A DNA stretch of 64,000 bases from Pseudomonas gozinkensis (GTDB lineage: Bacteria > Pseudomonadota > Gammaproteobacteria > Pseudomonadales > Pseudomonadaceae). Below the pieces are notes generated by a model. That model had not been told where the DNA came from. It searched no databases and saw only the letters and a list, made by a program, of their open reading frames with translations. Within the stretch, counting starts at the first letter, position 1. Each line of letters opens with the position of its first letter. Where the stretch lies: positions 5,269,001-5,333,000 of the forward strand of contig NZ_CP062253.1 of NCBI RefSeq assembly GCF_014863585.1, read 5' to 3'. This document shows positions 18,798 through 26,762 of the stretch, piece after piece. The translations under genes and the position numbers were made by a program.

Positions 18798-21209
18798 ATG
18801 AGCACTGAAGGTGCTTCGAGTCGAAGCCGTCTTCTGCCGAACCTGCTCGGCATTCTGCTTCTGCTGATGGGCCTGGCCATGCTGGCCGGGGGAATCAAGC
18901 TGAGTACGCTCGGCGGCTCGCTGTATTACCTGCTGGCCGGTATCGGCATCACGCTGACTGGCATTCTGATGCTGATGCGCCGTCGGGCAGCATTGGGCCT
19001 GTACGCCATCGTGCTGTTCGCCAGCACGGTCTGGGCGCTGTGGGAAGTCGGCCTGGACTGGTGGCAACTGGTGCCGCGTCTGGCGCTGTGGTTTGTCCTC
19101 GGCTTCGTGATGCTGCTGCCGTGGTTCCGTCGTCCGTTGCTGATCAACGGCCCTGCGCCGATGGGCACCGGCGGCCTGACCGTGGCCGTGATTCTGGCCG
19201 GCGTCACCGCCCTGGCCAGCCTGTTCACCCACCCGGGCGAAACCTTTGGCGAACTGGGTCGCGACACCGCCGACACCACCAGCACCGCGCCGCAAATGCC
19301 GGACGGCGACTGGCAGGCCTATGGCCGCACCGAATTCGGTGACCGCTACTCGCCACTGAAGCAGATCACCCCGGCCAACGTCGGCAAGCTGCAAGAAGCC
19401 TGGCGCATCCAGACCGGCGACCTGCCGACTGCCGATGACCCGGTCGAGCTGACCAACGAAAACACCCCGCTGAAAGCCAACGGCATGCTCTACGCCTGCA
19501 CCGCCCACAGCAAAGTGCTGGCGCTGGACCCGGACACCGGCAAGGAACTGTGGCGCTTCGACCCGCAGATCAAGAGCCCGGTCGGCTTCAAGGGCTTCGC
19601 CCACATGACCTGCCGTGGCGTGTCGTACTACGACGAAGCCGCTTACGCCAAGTCTGAAAACGCGGCGTCCGCCGTCATCTCCGAAGCCGGCAAAGCCGTC
19701 GCCCAGGCCTGCCCGCGTCGCCTGTACCTGCCGACCGCCGACGCTCGCCTGATCGCACTGAACGCCGACACCGGCAAGATCTGTGAAGGCTTCGGCAACA
19801 ACGGTGTGGTTGACCTGACCCAGGGCATCGGCCCGTTCACCGCCGGTGGTTACTACTCCACTTCGCCTGCCGCCATCACCCGTGATCTGGTGATCATGGG
19901 CGGTCACGTCACCGACAACGAATCGACCAACGAGCCGTCCGGCGTAATCCGCGCCTTCGACGTGCGCGACGGCCACCTCGTATGGAACTGGGACAGCGAC
20001 AAGCCAGACGCCACCGAGCCTCTGGCACCGGGCGAAACCTACAGCCGTAACTCGGCGAACATGTGGTCGCTGGCCAGCGTCGATGAAAAACTCGGCATGG
20101 TTTACCTGCCACTGGGCAACCAGACTCCAGACCAATGGGGCGCCGACCGCACCCCGGGCGCCGAGAAATTCAGCGCCGGCGTAGTAGCCCTGGACCTGGG
20201 CACCGGTAAAGTGCGCTGGAACTACCAGTTCACCCACCACGACTTGTGGGACATGGACGTCGGCAGCCAGCCAACCCTGCTGGACATGAAAACCGCCGAC
20301 GGCATCAAGCCAGCGCTGATCGCCCCGACCAAACAGGGCAGCCTGTACGTCCTCGACCGTCGTGACGGCACGCCGATCATCCCGATCAAGGAAATCCCGG
20401 TTCCGCAAGGCGCCGTGAAAGGCGACCACACCGCTCCGACCCAGGCCCGTTCGGACCTGAACCTGCTGGCCCCGGAACTGACCGAAAAAGCCATGTGGGG
20501 CGCCAGCCCGTTCGACCAGATGCTGTGCCGCATCCAGTTCAAGGAACTGCGCTACGAAGGCCAATACACGCCTCCGTCGGAACAGGGCAGCCTGATCTAC
20601 CCGGGTAACGTCGGCGTGTTCAACTGGGGCGGCGTGTCGGTCGACCCGGTTCGCCAGATGCTGTTCACCAGCCCGAACTACATGGCCTTCGTCTCGAAAA
20701 TGGTGCCTCGCGAGAAAGTCGCGGCCGGCAGCAAACGCGAGAGCGAAACCGCTGGCGTGCAACCGAACACCGGCGCGCCATACGCGGTGATCATGCACCC
20801 GTTCATGTCGCCACTGGGCGTACCGTGCCAGGCACCGGCCTGGGGCTACGTCGCCGGTATCGACCTGACCACCGGCAAAGTCGTCTGGAAACGCAAAAAC
20901 GGCACCAGCCGCGACAGCTCGCCGATCCCGATCGGCTTCACCCTGGGCGTGCCAAGCATGGGCGGCTCGATCGTCACCGCCGGCGGCGTCGGCTTCCTCA
21001 GCGGCACCCTCGACCAGTACCTGCGCGCCTACGACGTGAACACCGGCAAGGAACTGTGGAAATCGCGTCTGCCTGCCGGCGGCCAAGCGACCCCGATGAC
21101 CTACACCGGCAAGGACGGCAAGCAATACGTCCTGCTCGTGGTGGGTGGTCACGGCTCGCTGGGCACCAAGATGGGTGACTATGTGATTGCTTACAAACTG
21201 CCGGAATAA
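18798..21209 (+). CDS. gcd: Membrane-bound PQQ-dependent glucose dehydrogenase
   Basis: The protein has 803 residues. The first ~150 hold about five transmembrane helices. The rest is a periplasmic eight-bladed propeller typical of quinoprotein dehydrogenases (DWQAYGRTEFGDRYSPLKQITPANVGKL; HHDLWDMDVGSQPTL; GRDGTP-type repeats; NTGKELWKSRLPAGGQATPMTY). It oxidises D-glucose to gluconolactone, passing electrons to ubiquinone, with PQQ and Ca/Mg as cofactors. This drives gluconate production and phosphate solubilisation. Position after oprB is the usual Pseudomonas order. A strong terminator closes the gene. Confidence 0.93.
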   Translation: MSTEGASSRSRLLPNLLGILLLLMGLAMLAGGIKLSTLGGSLYYLLAGIGITLTGILMLMRRRAALGLYAIVLFASTVWALWEVGLDWWQLVPRLALWFVLGFVMLLPWFRRPLLINGPAPMGTGGLTVAVILAGVTALASLFTHPGETFGELGRDTADTTSTAPQMPDGDWQAYGRTEFGDRYSPLKQITPANVGKLQEAWRIQTGDLPTADDPVELTNENTPLKANGMLYACTAHSKVLALDPDTGKELWRFDPQIKSPVGFKGFAHMTCRGVSYYDEAAYAKSENAASAVISEAGKAVAQACPRRLYLPTADARLIALNADTGKICEGFGNNGVVDLTQGIGPFTAGGYYSTSPAAITRDLVIMGGHVTDNESTNEPSGVIRAFDVRDGHLVWNWDSDKPDATEPLAPGETYSRNSANMWSLASVDEKLGMVYLPLGNQTPDQWGADRTPGAEKFSAGVVALDLGTGKVRWNYQFTHHDLWDMDVGSQPTLLDMKTADGIKPALIAPTKQGSLYVLDRRDGTPIIPIKEIPVPQGAVKGDHTAPTQARSDLNLLAPELTEKAMWGASPFDQMLCRIQFKELRYEGQYTPPSEQGSLIYPGNVGVFNWGGVSVDPVRQMLFTSPNYMAFVSKMVPREKVAAGSKRESETAGVQPNTGAPYAVIMHPFMSPLGVPCQAPAWGYVAGIDLTTGKVVWKRKNGTSRDSSPIPIGFTLGVPSMGGSIVTAGGVGFLSGTLDQYLRAYDVNTGKELWKSRLPAGGQATPMTYTGKDGKQYVLLVVGGHGSLGTKMGDYVIAYKLPE

Positions 21210-21228
21210 GTTTTAACGGCGGTAAAAG

Positions 21229-21264
21229 GAAAGGCGATGCCCTGTGAGGGGTGTCGCCTTTTTT
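21229..21264 (+). terminator. Rho-independent terminator of gcd
   Basis: AAGGCGA pairs with TCGCCTT around an inner CCCT/AGGG stem and is followed by a run of T. It isolates gcd from the mevalonate operon. Confidence 0.8.
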
Positions 21265-21295
21265 GTGGGCGACAATCGCCAATCGATATAAAAGA

Positions 21296-21311
21296 CTGTC
21301 AACTTTGACAG
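21296..21311. promoter_or_regulatory. Palindromic operator CTGTCA-N4-TGACAG, site 1
   Basis: Perfect 16-bp palindrome CTGTCAACTTTGACAG, 64 bp before the HMG-CoA reductase start. The same core with other spacer bases occurs at 24958 and 32105. It matches the CT-N12-AG form of LuxR-family lux boxes. The regulator is unknown and not in the window. Confidence 0.7.
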
Positions 21312-21375
21312 GCGCTGTCCTGCCCGTTTACTCCGATCATCAACCTCATGCAGCGGTTGAATCACGGAGCCTTCC

Positions 21376-22602
21376 ATGTCAGATACGCGCTATGGCAACC
21401 ACTGGATCGAAGCGCTGATCAAAGGGCAGACACGCTTTCACCAGTTGCCCGCCGATCTTGATCACAACGAAGCCGCCCTGATTCGCCGTGAAGCCCTGCA
21501 ATACATCAGTGGAGCTTCGCTGCGCAGTATTGGCGATTACACCCGCGAACCGCAGCCGGCCCATTGCGAGAACCGGATCGGTTCCATCCAGATTCCACTG
21601 GGCGTCGCCGGCCCTTTGCTCGTCAAAGGCCTGGTCATCACTGCCCAGGAACCGGTCTACGTTCCCATGGCCACCACCGAAGGTGCACTGGTTGCCAGTA
21701 CCTCCCGTGGCTGCCGGGCATTGCACGCCGCTGGCGGCGCAGTGGTTCGGGTCGACGAGGTGGGCATTACCCGTGCGCCGGTGTTTCGCTCCAGTGGCAT
21801 CCTGCAGACCCAGACCTTTCTGGGATGGATCCGCGAGCACTTTGCGCAGATCCGGCAACTCTGCGAACAGGACAGTCACCACCTGCAGTTGCAGGACATC
21901 GTGCCCGCCGTCGTCGGCACTTCGATCTATCTGCGCTTTCGTTTCCACACCGCCGATGCCATGGGCATGAACATGGCAACCATTGCCTGCGACCGGGTCA
22001 TCCGCCAATTGATAAGCCCCGAGACAGGCGTCCCCTGCATCAGCATTTCGGGCAATTACTGCACCGATAAAAAGCCTGCGATGGTCAACTTCCTCAACGG
22101 GCGCGGCTATCGGATCCACGCCGAAGTACGTCTGAGCAAAGACATACTGCGCGACATTCTGAAAACCGACGCCAAGGCACTTTGCGAGCTGCAGTACCGG
22201 AAAAACCTGCTGGGTTCAGTCATGGCCGGAACCTTCGGTGGCAATGCTCATCATGCCAACCTGCTCGCTGCATTCTTCATCGCCACCGGCCAGGATGTCG
22301 CTCAAGTGGCTGAAAGTGCCACGGGCATCACCTGTATCGAAGCCTGTGATCATGACGCCGTTTACGCGTCGATCATGATGCCCGACGTACCGCTGGGAAC
22401 GGTCGGCGGCGGCACCGGACTGTGCACCCAGCGCGAAGCCCTGGCCTTGATGGGCATCGTCCCGGGCAGCAAAAAGCCCGGTATCGACACCCGGCGGCTG
22501 GCTGAAATACTCGGCGCCCTGGTACTCGCCGGTGAACTGTCGATCATGGCTGCCCAGGCCTCGCACCAACTGGTTTCAGCCCATCAGCGGCTGGGGCGCT
22601 GA
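21376..22602 (+). CDS. Hydroxymethylglutaryl-CoA reductase, class I type
   Basis: This 408-residue soluble enzyme reduces HMG-CoA to mevalonate with two NAD(P)H. The motifs are those of class I (eukaryote/archaea-like), not the class II enzyme of P. mevalonii: ENRIGSIQIPLGVAGP, VPMATTEGALVAST, DAMGMNM, SGNYCTDKKP and GTVGGGTGL. The catalytic set is intact: Glu102, Lys232, Asp307 and the C-terminal His403 (LVSAH). It heads a three-gene run with mevalonate kinase (4-bp gap) and diphosphomevalonate decarboxylase. A mevalonate operon is unusual for Pseudomonas, which makes isoprenoids by the MEP route (ispG lies at 57033). HMG-CoA could come from leucine catabolism; that is inference. Confidence 0.88.
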   Translation: MSDTRYGNHWIEALIKGQTRFHQLPADLDHNEAALIRREALQYISGASLRSIGDYTREPQPAHCENRIGSIQIPLGVAGPLLVKGLVITAQEPVYVPMATTEGALVASTSRGCRALHAAGGAVVRVDEVGITRAPVFRSSGILQTQTFLGWIREHFAQIRQLCEQDSHHLQLQDIVPAVVGTSIYLRFRFHTADAMGMNMATIACDRVIRQLISPETGVPCISISGNYCTDKKPAMVNFLNGRGYRIHAEVRLSKDILRDILKTDAKALCELQYRKNLLGSVMAGTFGGNAHHANLLAAFFIATGQDVAQVAESATGITCIEACDHDAVYASIMMPDVPLGTVGGGTGLCTQREALALMGIVPGSKKPGIDTRRLAEILGALVLAGELSIMAAQASHQLVSAHQRLGR

Positions 22603-22606
22603 CCCC

Positions 22607-23662
22607 ATGATCCATGCAAGAGCCCCCGGCAAAATCATCCTGATAGGTGAACATGCCGCGCTGCATGGATGTCCGGCAATCGCCTGTGCCGTGGGGCTTT
22701 ACTGCAATGTGTGGATATCTGCGCAAGAGCATCGGCAGATCGTTGTGCAACTGCCCGACCTTTCGTACCAGCACAGCTATGCCCCCGAACAGCTGGCGGA
22801 CTATGTCAGCCATGTTCGTCTGGCCTGGGAGCATTATCGGCGCGTCCCCAGCGCCTGGAGTTATGCGCAACTCCACGCCAGTGCCCCCGACCACCTGATC
22901 AAATGCGCCATCGGTGAAATCCTGCTCCGAATCGCGCCGCCAGACTGGCAGGGCTTTATCCTGCGGGTGCAATCGCAGATTCCGACCGGTGCCGGTTTCG
23001 GCAGCTCCGGCGCACTGGCGGTCACGCTGATGGCGGCACTGTCGCAGTTGTTCCGGCTGACAGATACCGATTGCCCGCTCGAACAATTGGCCCTGTCGGT
23101 AGAACGCTTTCAGCACGGTGAACCCTCGGGCATCGACCACAACACCAGCCTGCTGGGCTCGGTTGTCGTAGGCCGGCGTGACGCGAAGGGCCAGTTCAAT
23201 CTGCGCACGCTACCCGACAGCCCTCTGATCCTGCCGCTCGCCAACGTGCGTCTCTTCAACACCGGAACCGCCCGCGAGAACACCGGCCAGGTCATTGCCG
23301 CTACCCGATTCCGGCTCGAAGGCGCCCACAATGCATTGCTGGCCAGCATGCAACGCAATACCGAGCGTTTCTGTTCGCTGCTCCAACAATCGCGTCCAAT
23401 GCCGGAAACACTTCGTGCGGTAATACGCGACTACCAGGCTGATCTGGAATCCCTGGGTGTCGTCCCCGCCGCTGTTGCACAAGTGATTCGCGCGGTAGAA
23501 AAAGCAGGCGGTGCAGCGAAGATCTGCGGCGCCGGAACACTGTCCGGGGATCAGGCCGGCGCGCTGCTGGTGATGGGCGCAGAAGATGTACCAGAGCTTT
23601 CGCGGTATCGGCGAATCGAAGCACCTCTCGCGGTGGCAGGTCTCGAGATCACCCGCCCATGA
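22607..23662 (+). CDS. Mevalonate kinase (GHMP family)
   Basis: This 351-residue enzyme phosphorylates mevalonate with ATP. I chose the ATG at 22607 because the protein then opens with RAPGKIILIGEHAALHG, the canonical mevalonate-kinase N-terminus. The longer frame starting at 22532 would overlap the previous gene with unrelated sequence. GHMP motif 2 is PTGAGFGSSGALAV (residues ~126-139). The third motif is KICGAGTLSGDQAGALL near the C-terminus, a little divergent from the usual glycine-rich GAGGGG. It starts 4 bp after the HMG-CoA reductase stop and overlaps the next gene by 4 bp, so it is translationally coupled. Confidence 0.83.
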   Translation: MIHARAPGKIILIGEHAALHGCPAIACAVGLYCNVWISAQEHRQIVVQLPDLSYQHSYAPEQLADYVSHVRLAWEHYRRVPSAWSYAQLHASAPDHLIKCAIGEILLRIAPPDWQGFILRVQSQIPTGAGFGSSGALAVTLMAALSQLFRLTDTDCPLEQLALSVERFQHGEPSGIDHNTSLLGSVVVGRRDAKGQFNLRTLPDSPLILPLANVRLFNTGTARENTGQVIAATRFRLEGAHNALLASMQRNTERFCSLLQQSRPMPETLRAVIRDYQADLESLGVVPAAVAQVIRAVEKAGGAAKICGAGTLSGDQAGALLVMGAEDVPELSRYRRIEAPLAVAGLEITRP

Positions 23663-24660
23663 ACCGCACCAGCGTCTCCTCCCCCGCCAACATCGCGCTG
23701 ATCAAGTACTGGGGCATGCGCGATGCGCTGAGCACATTGCCCAACAACGCCTCGCTTTCAATGACCCTCAGTCGCTGCGTCAGCCTCTGCACACTGACAC
23801 CACTGGCCGATGGCACAGCCGATGAAATTCTGTGGAAAACCTCGCGCGGCGCGCTGGTGCCGGCCGACCTCACCCTGCGAGCCGGGATCGAACATCACCT
23901 GCAAGCATTGCGCGAACACTTCGATCACTGGCAACCGCTACGCATCGCCACCACCAATAGTTTCCCGACCGGCGCCGGAATCGCCTCGTCGGCGGCGGGC
24001 TTCAGCGCCTTGGCGGCGGCATTTGCCGTGTATCGCGGATGTTCGCCGACAGATCCCGTCCTCAGCGATCTGGCGCGCCTGTCCGGCTCCGGCTCGGCGG
24101 CACGTTCGGTATCCGGTGGTTTTGTGCAGTGGCCCGGTAATGCGCAACTGCTTTCGGGGCCGGCCCTGCAAATCGCCCCGGCGCGCCACTGGCCGCTTCA
24201 CGACCTGATCGCCGTAGTCGATGCCCGACACAAAACCGTCAGCTCCCGCCAGGGTCATCTGCTCGCCACCAGCAGCGAGTTTTATCCGACCCGCCTGAAG
24301 CTGCTGCCTGAGCGTCTGGAACAAGTACGCCACGCCATTCTCGAACGTGACTTCACCCGACTGGCCGACGCGGTGGAACGCGAAGCCATCGAATTGCACA
24401 TGATTGCCATGACTTCACAGCCACCGATCTTCTACTGGCGACCGGCGACACTGGCCTTGCTGGAACAGGTCCGTCAACTGCGTCGCGAAGGCCTGGACGT
24501 CTGCGCCACCCTCGACGCCGGGCCCAACGTGCACGTGCTGTGCACGCCGCAACATTCCCCCAGGGTGTTTGCTGCGCTGCGCAAACTGCCTGACATCCAG
24601 CGCTGGATACTCGATAAAACAGGCGACGGCCCCCGGCGGCTGGAGCAGCATCTGTTTTGA
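23659..24660 (+). CDS. Diphosphomevalonate (or phosphomevalonate) decarboxylase
   Basis: The protein has 333 residues with canonical motifs of the decarboxylase: PANIALIKYWGMRD (residues ~8-21), the ATP loop NSFPTGAGIASSAAG (~99-113), SGSGSAARSVSGGF and DAGPNVHVLC near the end. It would convert diphosphomevalonate to isopentenyl diphosphate. No phosphomevalonate kinase is beside it. It could therefore instead act on mevalonate 5-phosphate, as in some archaea and Chloroflexi, or rely on an enzyme encoded elsewhere. The start overlaps the kinase stop (ATGA). No terminator is evident after it. Confidence 0.85.
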   Translation: MNRTSVSSPANIALIKYWGMRDALSTLPNNASLSMTLSRCVSLCTLTPLADGTADEILWKTSRGALVPADLTLRAGIEHHLQALREHFDHWQPLRIATTNSFPTGAGIASSAAGFSALAAAFAVYRGCSPTDPVLSDLARLSGSGSAARSVSGGFVQWPGNAQLLSGPALQIAPARHWPLHDLIAVVDARHKTVSSRQGHLLATSSEFYPTRLKLLPERLEQVRHAILERDFTRLADAVEREAIELHMIAMTSQPPIFYWRPATLALLEQVRQLRREGLDVCATLDAGPNVHVLCTPQHSPRVFAALRKLPDIQRWILDKTGDGPRRLEQHLF

Positions 24661-25059
24661 TTCTTGCGTCCTACATACGAGGTTTATCTGGGGGGACGAT
24701 TCCGACAAGTCGCGTCGGTTGTCCCTAGAAACGGGGTGGATAGGCTTTGGGGGTCGCTGCAGCGTGGGAACGATCAAAGCAACTAACATCCACAACCAGC
24801 AGACGCCAAGGCGCCCCCTCGCGGATAAGGCCGGTACGAAGATCCTTTCTTCTCAAGGAATCGATTACTGGATCGTATGGAGGTTACGCAAACTACGCTG
24901 CACCGTGGAGAAGGTTGAAAAACACTCAATATGAAGCTTCATCCTTACTGTCGTCTACTGTCATTCCTGACAGTAGACGACAGCAGAAGACCTTTCCAAA
25001 ATCACGGCGCTGCCAGACCAAATCTGGTCCAGGAAAGTCTTCAAAGAAAGGAGCTGACA
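24661..25059 (+). other. Intergenic region after the mevalonate operon
   Basis: About 400 bp without a convincing gene. It contains a fragment (24762-24780) identical to part of the repeat unit at 26213, and the long palindrome at 24948-24983. The remaining sequence shows no recognised feature. Confidence 0.5.
24948..24983. promoter_or_regulatory. Extended palindromic operator, site 2
   Basis: A perfect 36-bp palindrome (16-bp arms, loop TTCC). Its core at 24958-24973 is CTGTCATTCCTGACAG, the same form as sites at 21296 and 32105. It lies 76 bp before the start of the orphan gene at 25060. It could also form an mRNA hairpin, but no T-run follows. Confidence 0.7.
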
Positions 25060-25536
25060 ATGTTTACCCAATATTTACGACCTCTCACGAAAAACAATCC
25101 TTGTAAGGGAACCCTGACCGCAGATGTTTCAGGTGAAACGCCTTTTACATCGGAAGGGCTGGGCTTCGCCAATGATTACTCTGCAATTGACGACAAGTTA
25201 CATCTGGCGCTCAGTACTCTTCAAAACGTCAACCAAGGCGTAGTAGTCATGCAACGCGGCTTTGAGATGGTTTTCGATGCCGATATCAAAAGCGGTACGT
25301 ACAGATTCGAAGACAAAAAAGTATTCGCGAGCTACTGGACAATGCGCATAGAGTCCTCAAAGTTGCGAATCGAAACGTTCAGTGCCGATACCGGCACAAT
25401 TACCGTGGACTTTGATGACACAAACGAAATGTATGAAGCCACCTTTTCCTTCAAATCCACCGACGCAACCGGAGGTCAACTGGAAGTTACACAAGGCAGG
25501 CTATCGATCAAAGGACGTGACGACATCATTCTTTAA
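25060..25536 (+). CDS. Orphan 158-residue beta-rich protein, member of a two-gene family in this window
   Basis: I do not recognise the family. The ATG at 25060 is preceded by AAAGGAG with 6-7 bases spacing, which is decisive over a frame starting at 24931. There is no signal peptide or membrane segment. The composition (many T, V, D, alternating hydrophobics) suggests an all-beta fold. Residues 70-81 read MVFDADIKSGTY; the protein at 32194 has MVFPRDIKSGTY at exactly residues 70-81. Base composition is visibly A+T-richer than neighbouring core genes, consistent with transfer. The palindromic site upstream is shared with that paralogue and with the mevalonate operon, so they may act together. 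Function unknown. Confidence 0.75.
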   Translation: MFTQYLRPLTKNNPCKGTLTADVSGETPFTSEGLGFANDYSAIDDKLHLALSTLQNVNQGVVVMQRGFEMVFDADIKSGTYRFEDKKVFASYWTMRIESSKLRIETFSADTGTITVDFDDTNEMYEATFSFKSTDATGGQLEVTQGRLSIKGRDDIIL

Positions 25537-25744
25537 ACGAACGATGCGGCAAAGAGGGAATGCTTGCCATTTCATATCTATGCCAACCCCGATGAGAGAG
25601 TGATCCGACTTGCTATGAGTCAGACTGTCACGTGAGAAAGATCACTCCCATCATTTGGGCGACGGCTCCCCGCGCACAGATACCTCCCTCTATCGCGTCG
25701 CGGTAATCGAGCAGGTAGCTCCACTTCTCATTCGGAGTTACACC

Positions 25745-26118
25745 CTGAAAAAGCAACACCAAACCCGCCCCAAACCGACGATACCTCGCCGTTCGAGTCC
25801 ACCGACTCAAAGAAACTCCACGAGGCTGCCAAGCGCGCCCTCGACCACCACTTCAATCCCATTTCAGAAAAATACCTTGGCCGCCGACCGAGCCAGATGT
25901 TCCAGATTTCGCCGGACATGGACGATGAAACCCTGTTGGCCCATGCCTGTGAGTCCTTGGCGACAGCCAGCGTCATGGCCAGTGATGTAGCGGCTTTTGT
26001 CGATACGCCGCAGCGGCACCGGATCCTGGGGATTCAGCAGGTGATCATGCTGGCGGAACTGGCGGTGAATCGAGTACTGGATAACGTCGAAGTACAACGT
26101 TACCCAACACACAGCTAA
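25745..26118 (+). pseudogene. Degenerate DUF6124-family gene
   Basis: Translation through 25745-26118 gives the typical Pseudomonas DUF6124 protein (ATPNPPQTDDTSPFESTDSKK-type start, then MFQISPDMDDETLLAHACESLATASVM and QQVIMLAELAVNR). No ATG, GTG or TTG precedes it in frame before 25897. At the expected start there is a Shine-Dalgarno (CGGAG, 25733-25737), then CTG and a run of only five A. A lost base in the A-run and an ATG to CTG change would explain this. A 73-residue remnant could still start at 25897. The family's function is unknown. Confidence 0.6.
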
Positions 26119-26122
26119 GCCG

Positions 26123-26323
26123 CCCTGACAAAATCGACCTGCCAGCCACAAACCGCATTCGCTGGCAGATCGACTGGGACGCAGAGCGTCCCGGGCTGCA
26201 TTCCCACGCAGAGCGTGGGAACGATCAAAGCCACCCTGACGAAATCGACTGCCAGCCACAAACCGCATTCGCTGGCAGATCGATTGGGACGCAGAGCGTC
26301 CCGGGCTGCATTCCCACGCAGAG
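26123..26323. repeat. Tandem duplication of a three-hairpin repeat unit
   Basis: Two copies with a period of 110-111 bp (26123 and 26234). Each unit contains three hairpins: TGCCAGC…GCTGGCA, GGGACGC-AGA-GCGTCCC and CCCACGC-AGA-GCGTGGG. In the second copy the third hairpin is broken by the palindromic insert that begins at 26324. A partial copy lies at 24762-24780. Translated reading frames across it are artefacts. Confidence 0.8.
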
Positions 26324-26380
26324 TGGACTGCACCCCAAAGGTTGGACACAACCGATGGGGTGCAGTCCACTCTGCGTGGG
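26313..26380. repeat. 68-bp near-cruciform palindrome with IS3/IS150-like termini
   Basis: A perfect 24-bp stem (26313-26336 with 26357-26380) encloses a 20-base loop that itself contains GGTTG-GACA-CAACC. The inner arm TGGACTGCACCCC, followed by TTGGACA, resembles the terminal inverted repeat of IS150-group IS3 elements (TGTACTGCACCC…TTGGAC, from memory). It may be a relic of abutting ends after loss of the transposase. Confidence 0.6.
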
Positions 26381-26394
26381 AACGATCAAGTTCC

Positions 26395-26461
26395 AGCCAT
26401 GCGCGGGAGGGTCTATGCCCTGCCAGGTTCCATTCCCCGGTCGACCAACCCGCGCATGGCT
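26395..26461. other. Inverted repeat of a possible structured element; rest of the gap unexplained
   Basis: AGCCATGCGCGGG (26395-26407) and CCCGCGCATGGCT (26449-26461) form a perfect 13-bp stem around 41 bases. From 26462 to the insertion sequence at 26763 I see no credible coding frame or named element. The stretch is G+C-rich and purine-rich near 26590-26660, and may be remnant mobile DNA. Confidence 0.45.
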
Positions 26462-26762
26462 CCCCCAAAAGCAGGATGAGCGTTAGCTCGACAAGGCTCT
26501 TGATCTTGATCCACAGGTCCCGTCGGCAGGCTGAGTGGAGGGGTTCATCCGGGGGGTAGGCGCGCAGCGCCGTTCGACGCAGTCGAACACATCGAGAGGA
26601 GGTGCAGCGAAGCAAACCGGAGGCGATGCCCCCGGATGAATCCCGGAGCGAAGGAACCCCGAGCGCCCTGATTTTAACGGTTCAACTGGCTAACAACGAT
26701 TGGAACAAGGCGACAGGTGCCTTGACACGCACCGGTTTGTCAAAAAAGTGAGTCGCCGTAAG

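Noticed and set aside
18756..21152. 798-codon open frame antisense to gcd
   Set aside because: Same codon-bias shadow; gcd on the plus strand has complete motifs and a terminator.
21376..22602. Mevalonate catabolism as in P. mevalonii
   Set aside because: That pathway uses a class II reductase with HMG-CoA lyase. Here the motifs are class I and the neighbours are biosynthetic kinases/decarboxylases.
25596..25650. A half-site CTGTCA near 25627 within GAGTGATC…GATCACTC
   Set aside because: The partner TGACAG is absent at the 4-base spacing, so it is not counted as a fourth operator. The outer 8-bp repeat is noted only.
26123..26323. Possible CRISPR-like repeat pair
   Set aside because: Only two copies, 110-bp period, no unique spacers and no cas genes.
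26115..26615. 166-codon minus-strand frame with repeated amino-acid blocks
   Set aside because: The repeated residues simply translate the tandem hairpin repeats. No Shine-Dalgarno and no family.
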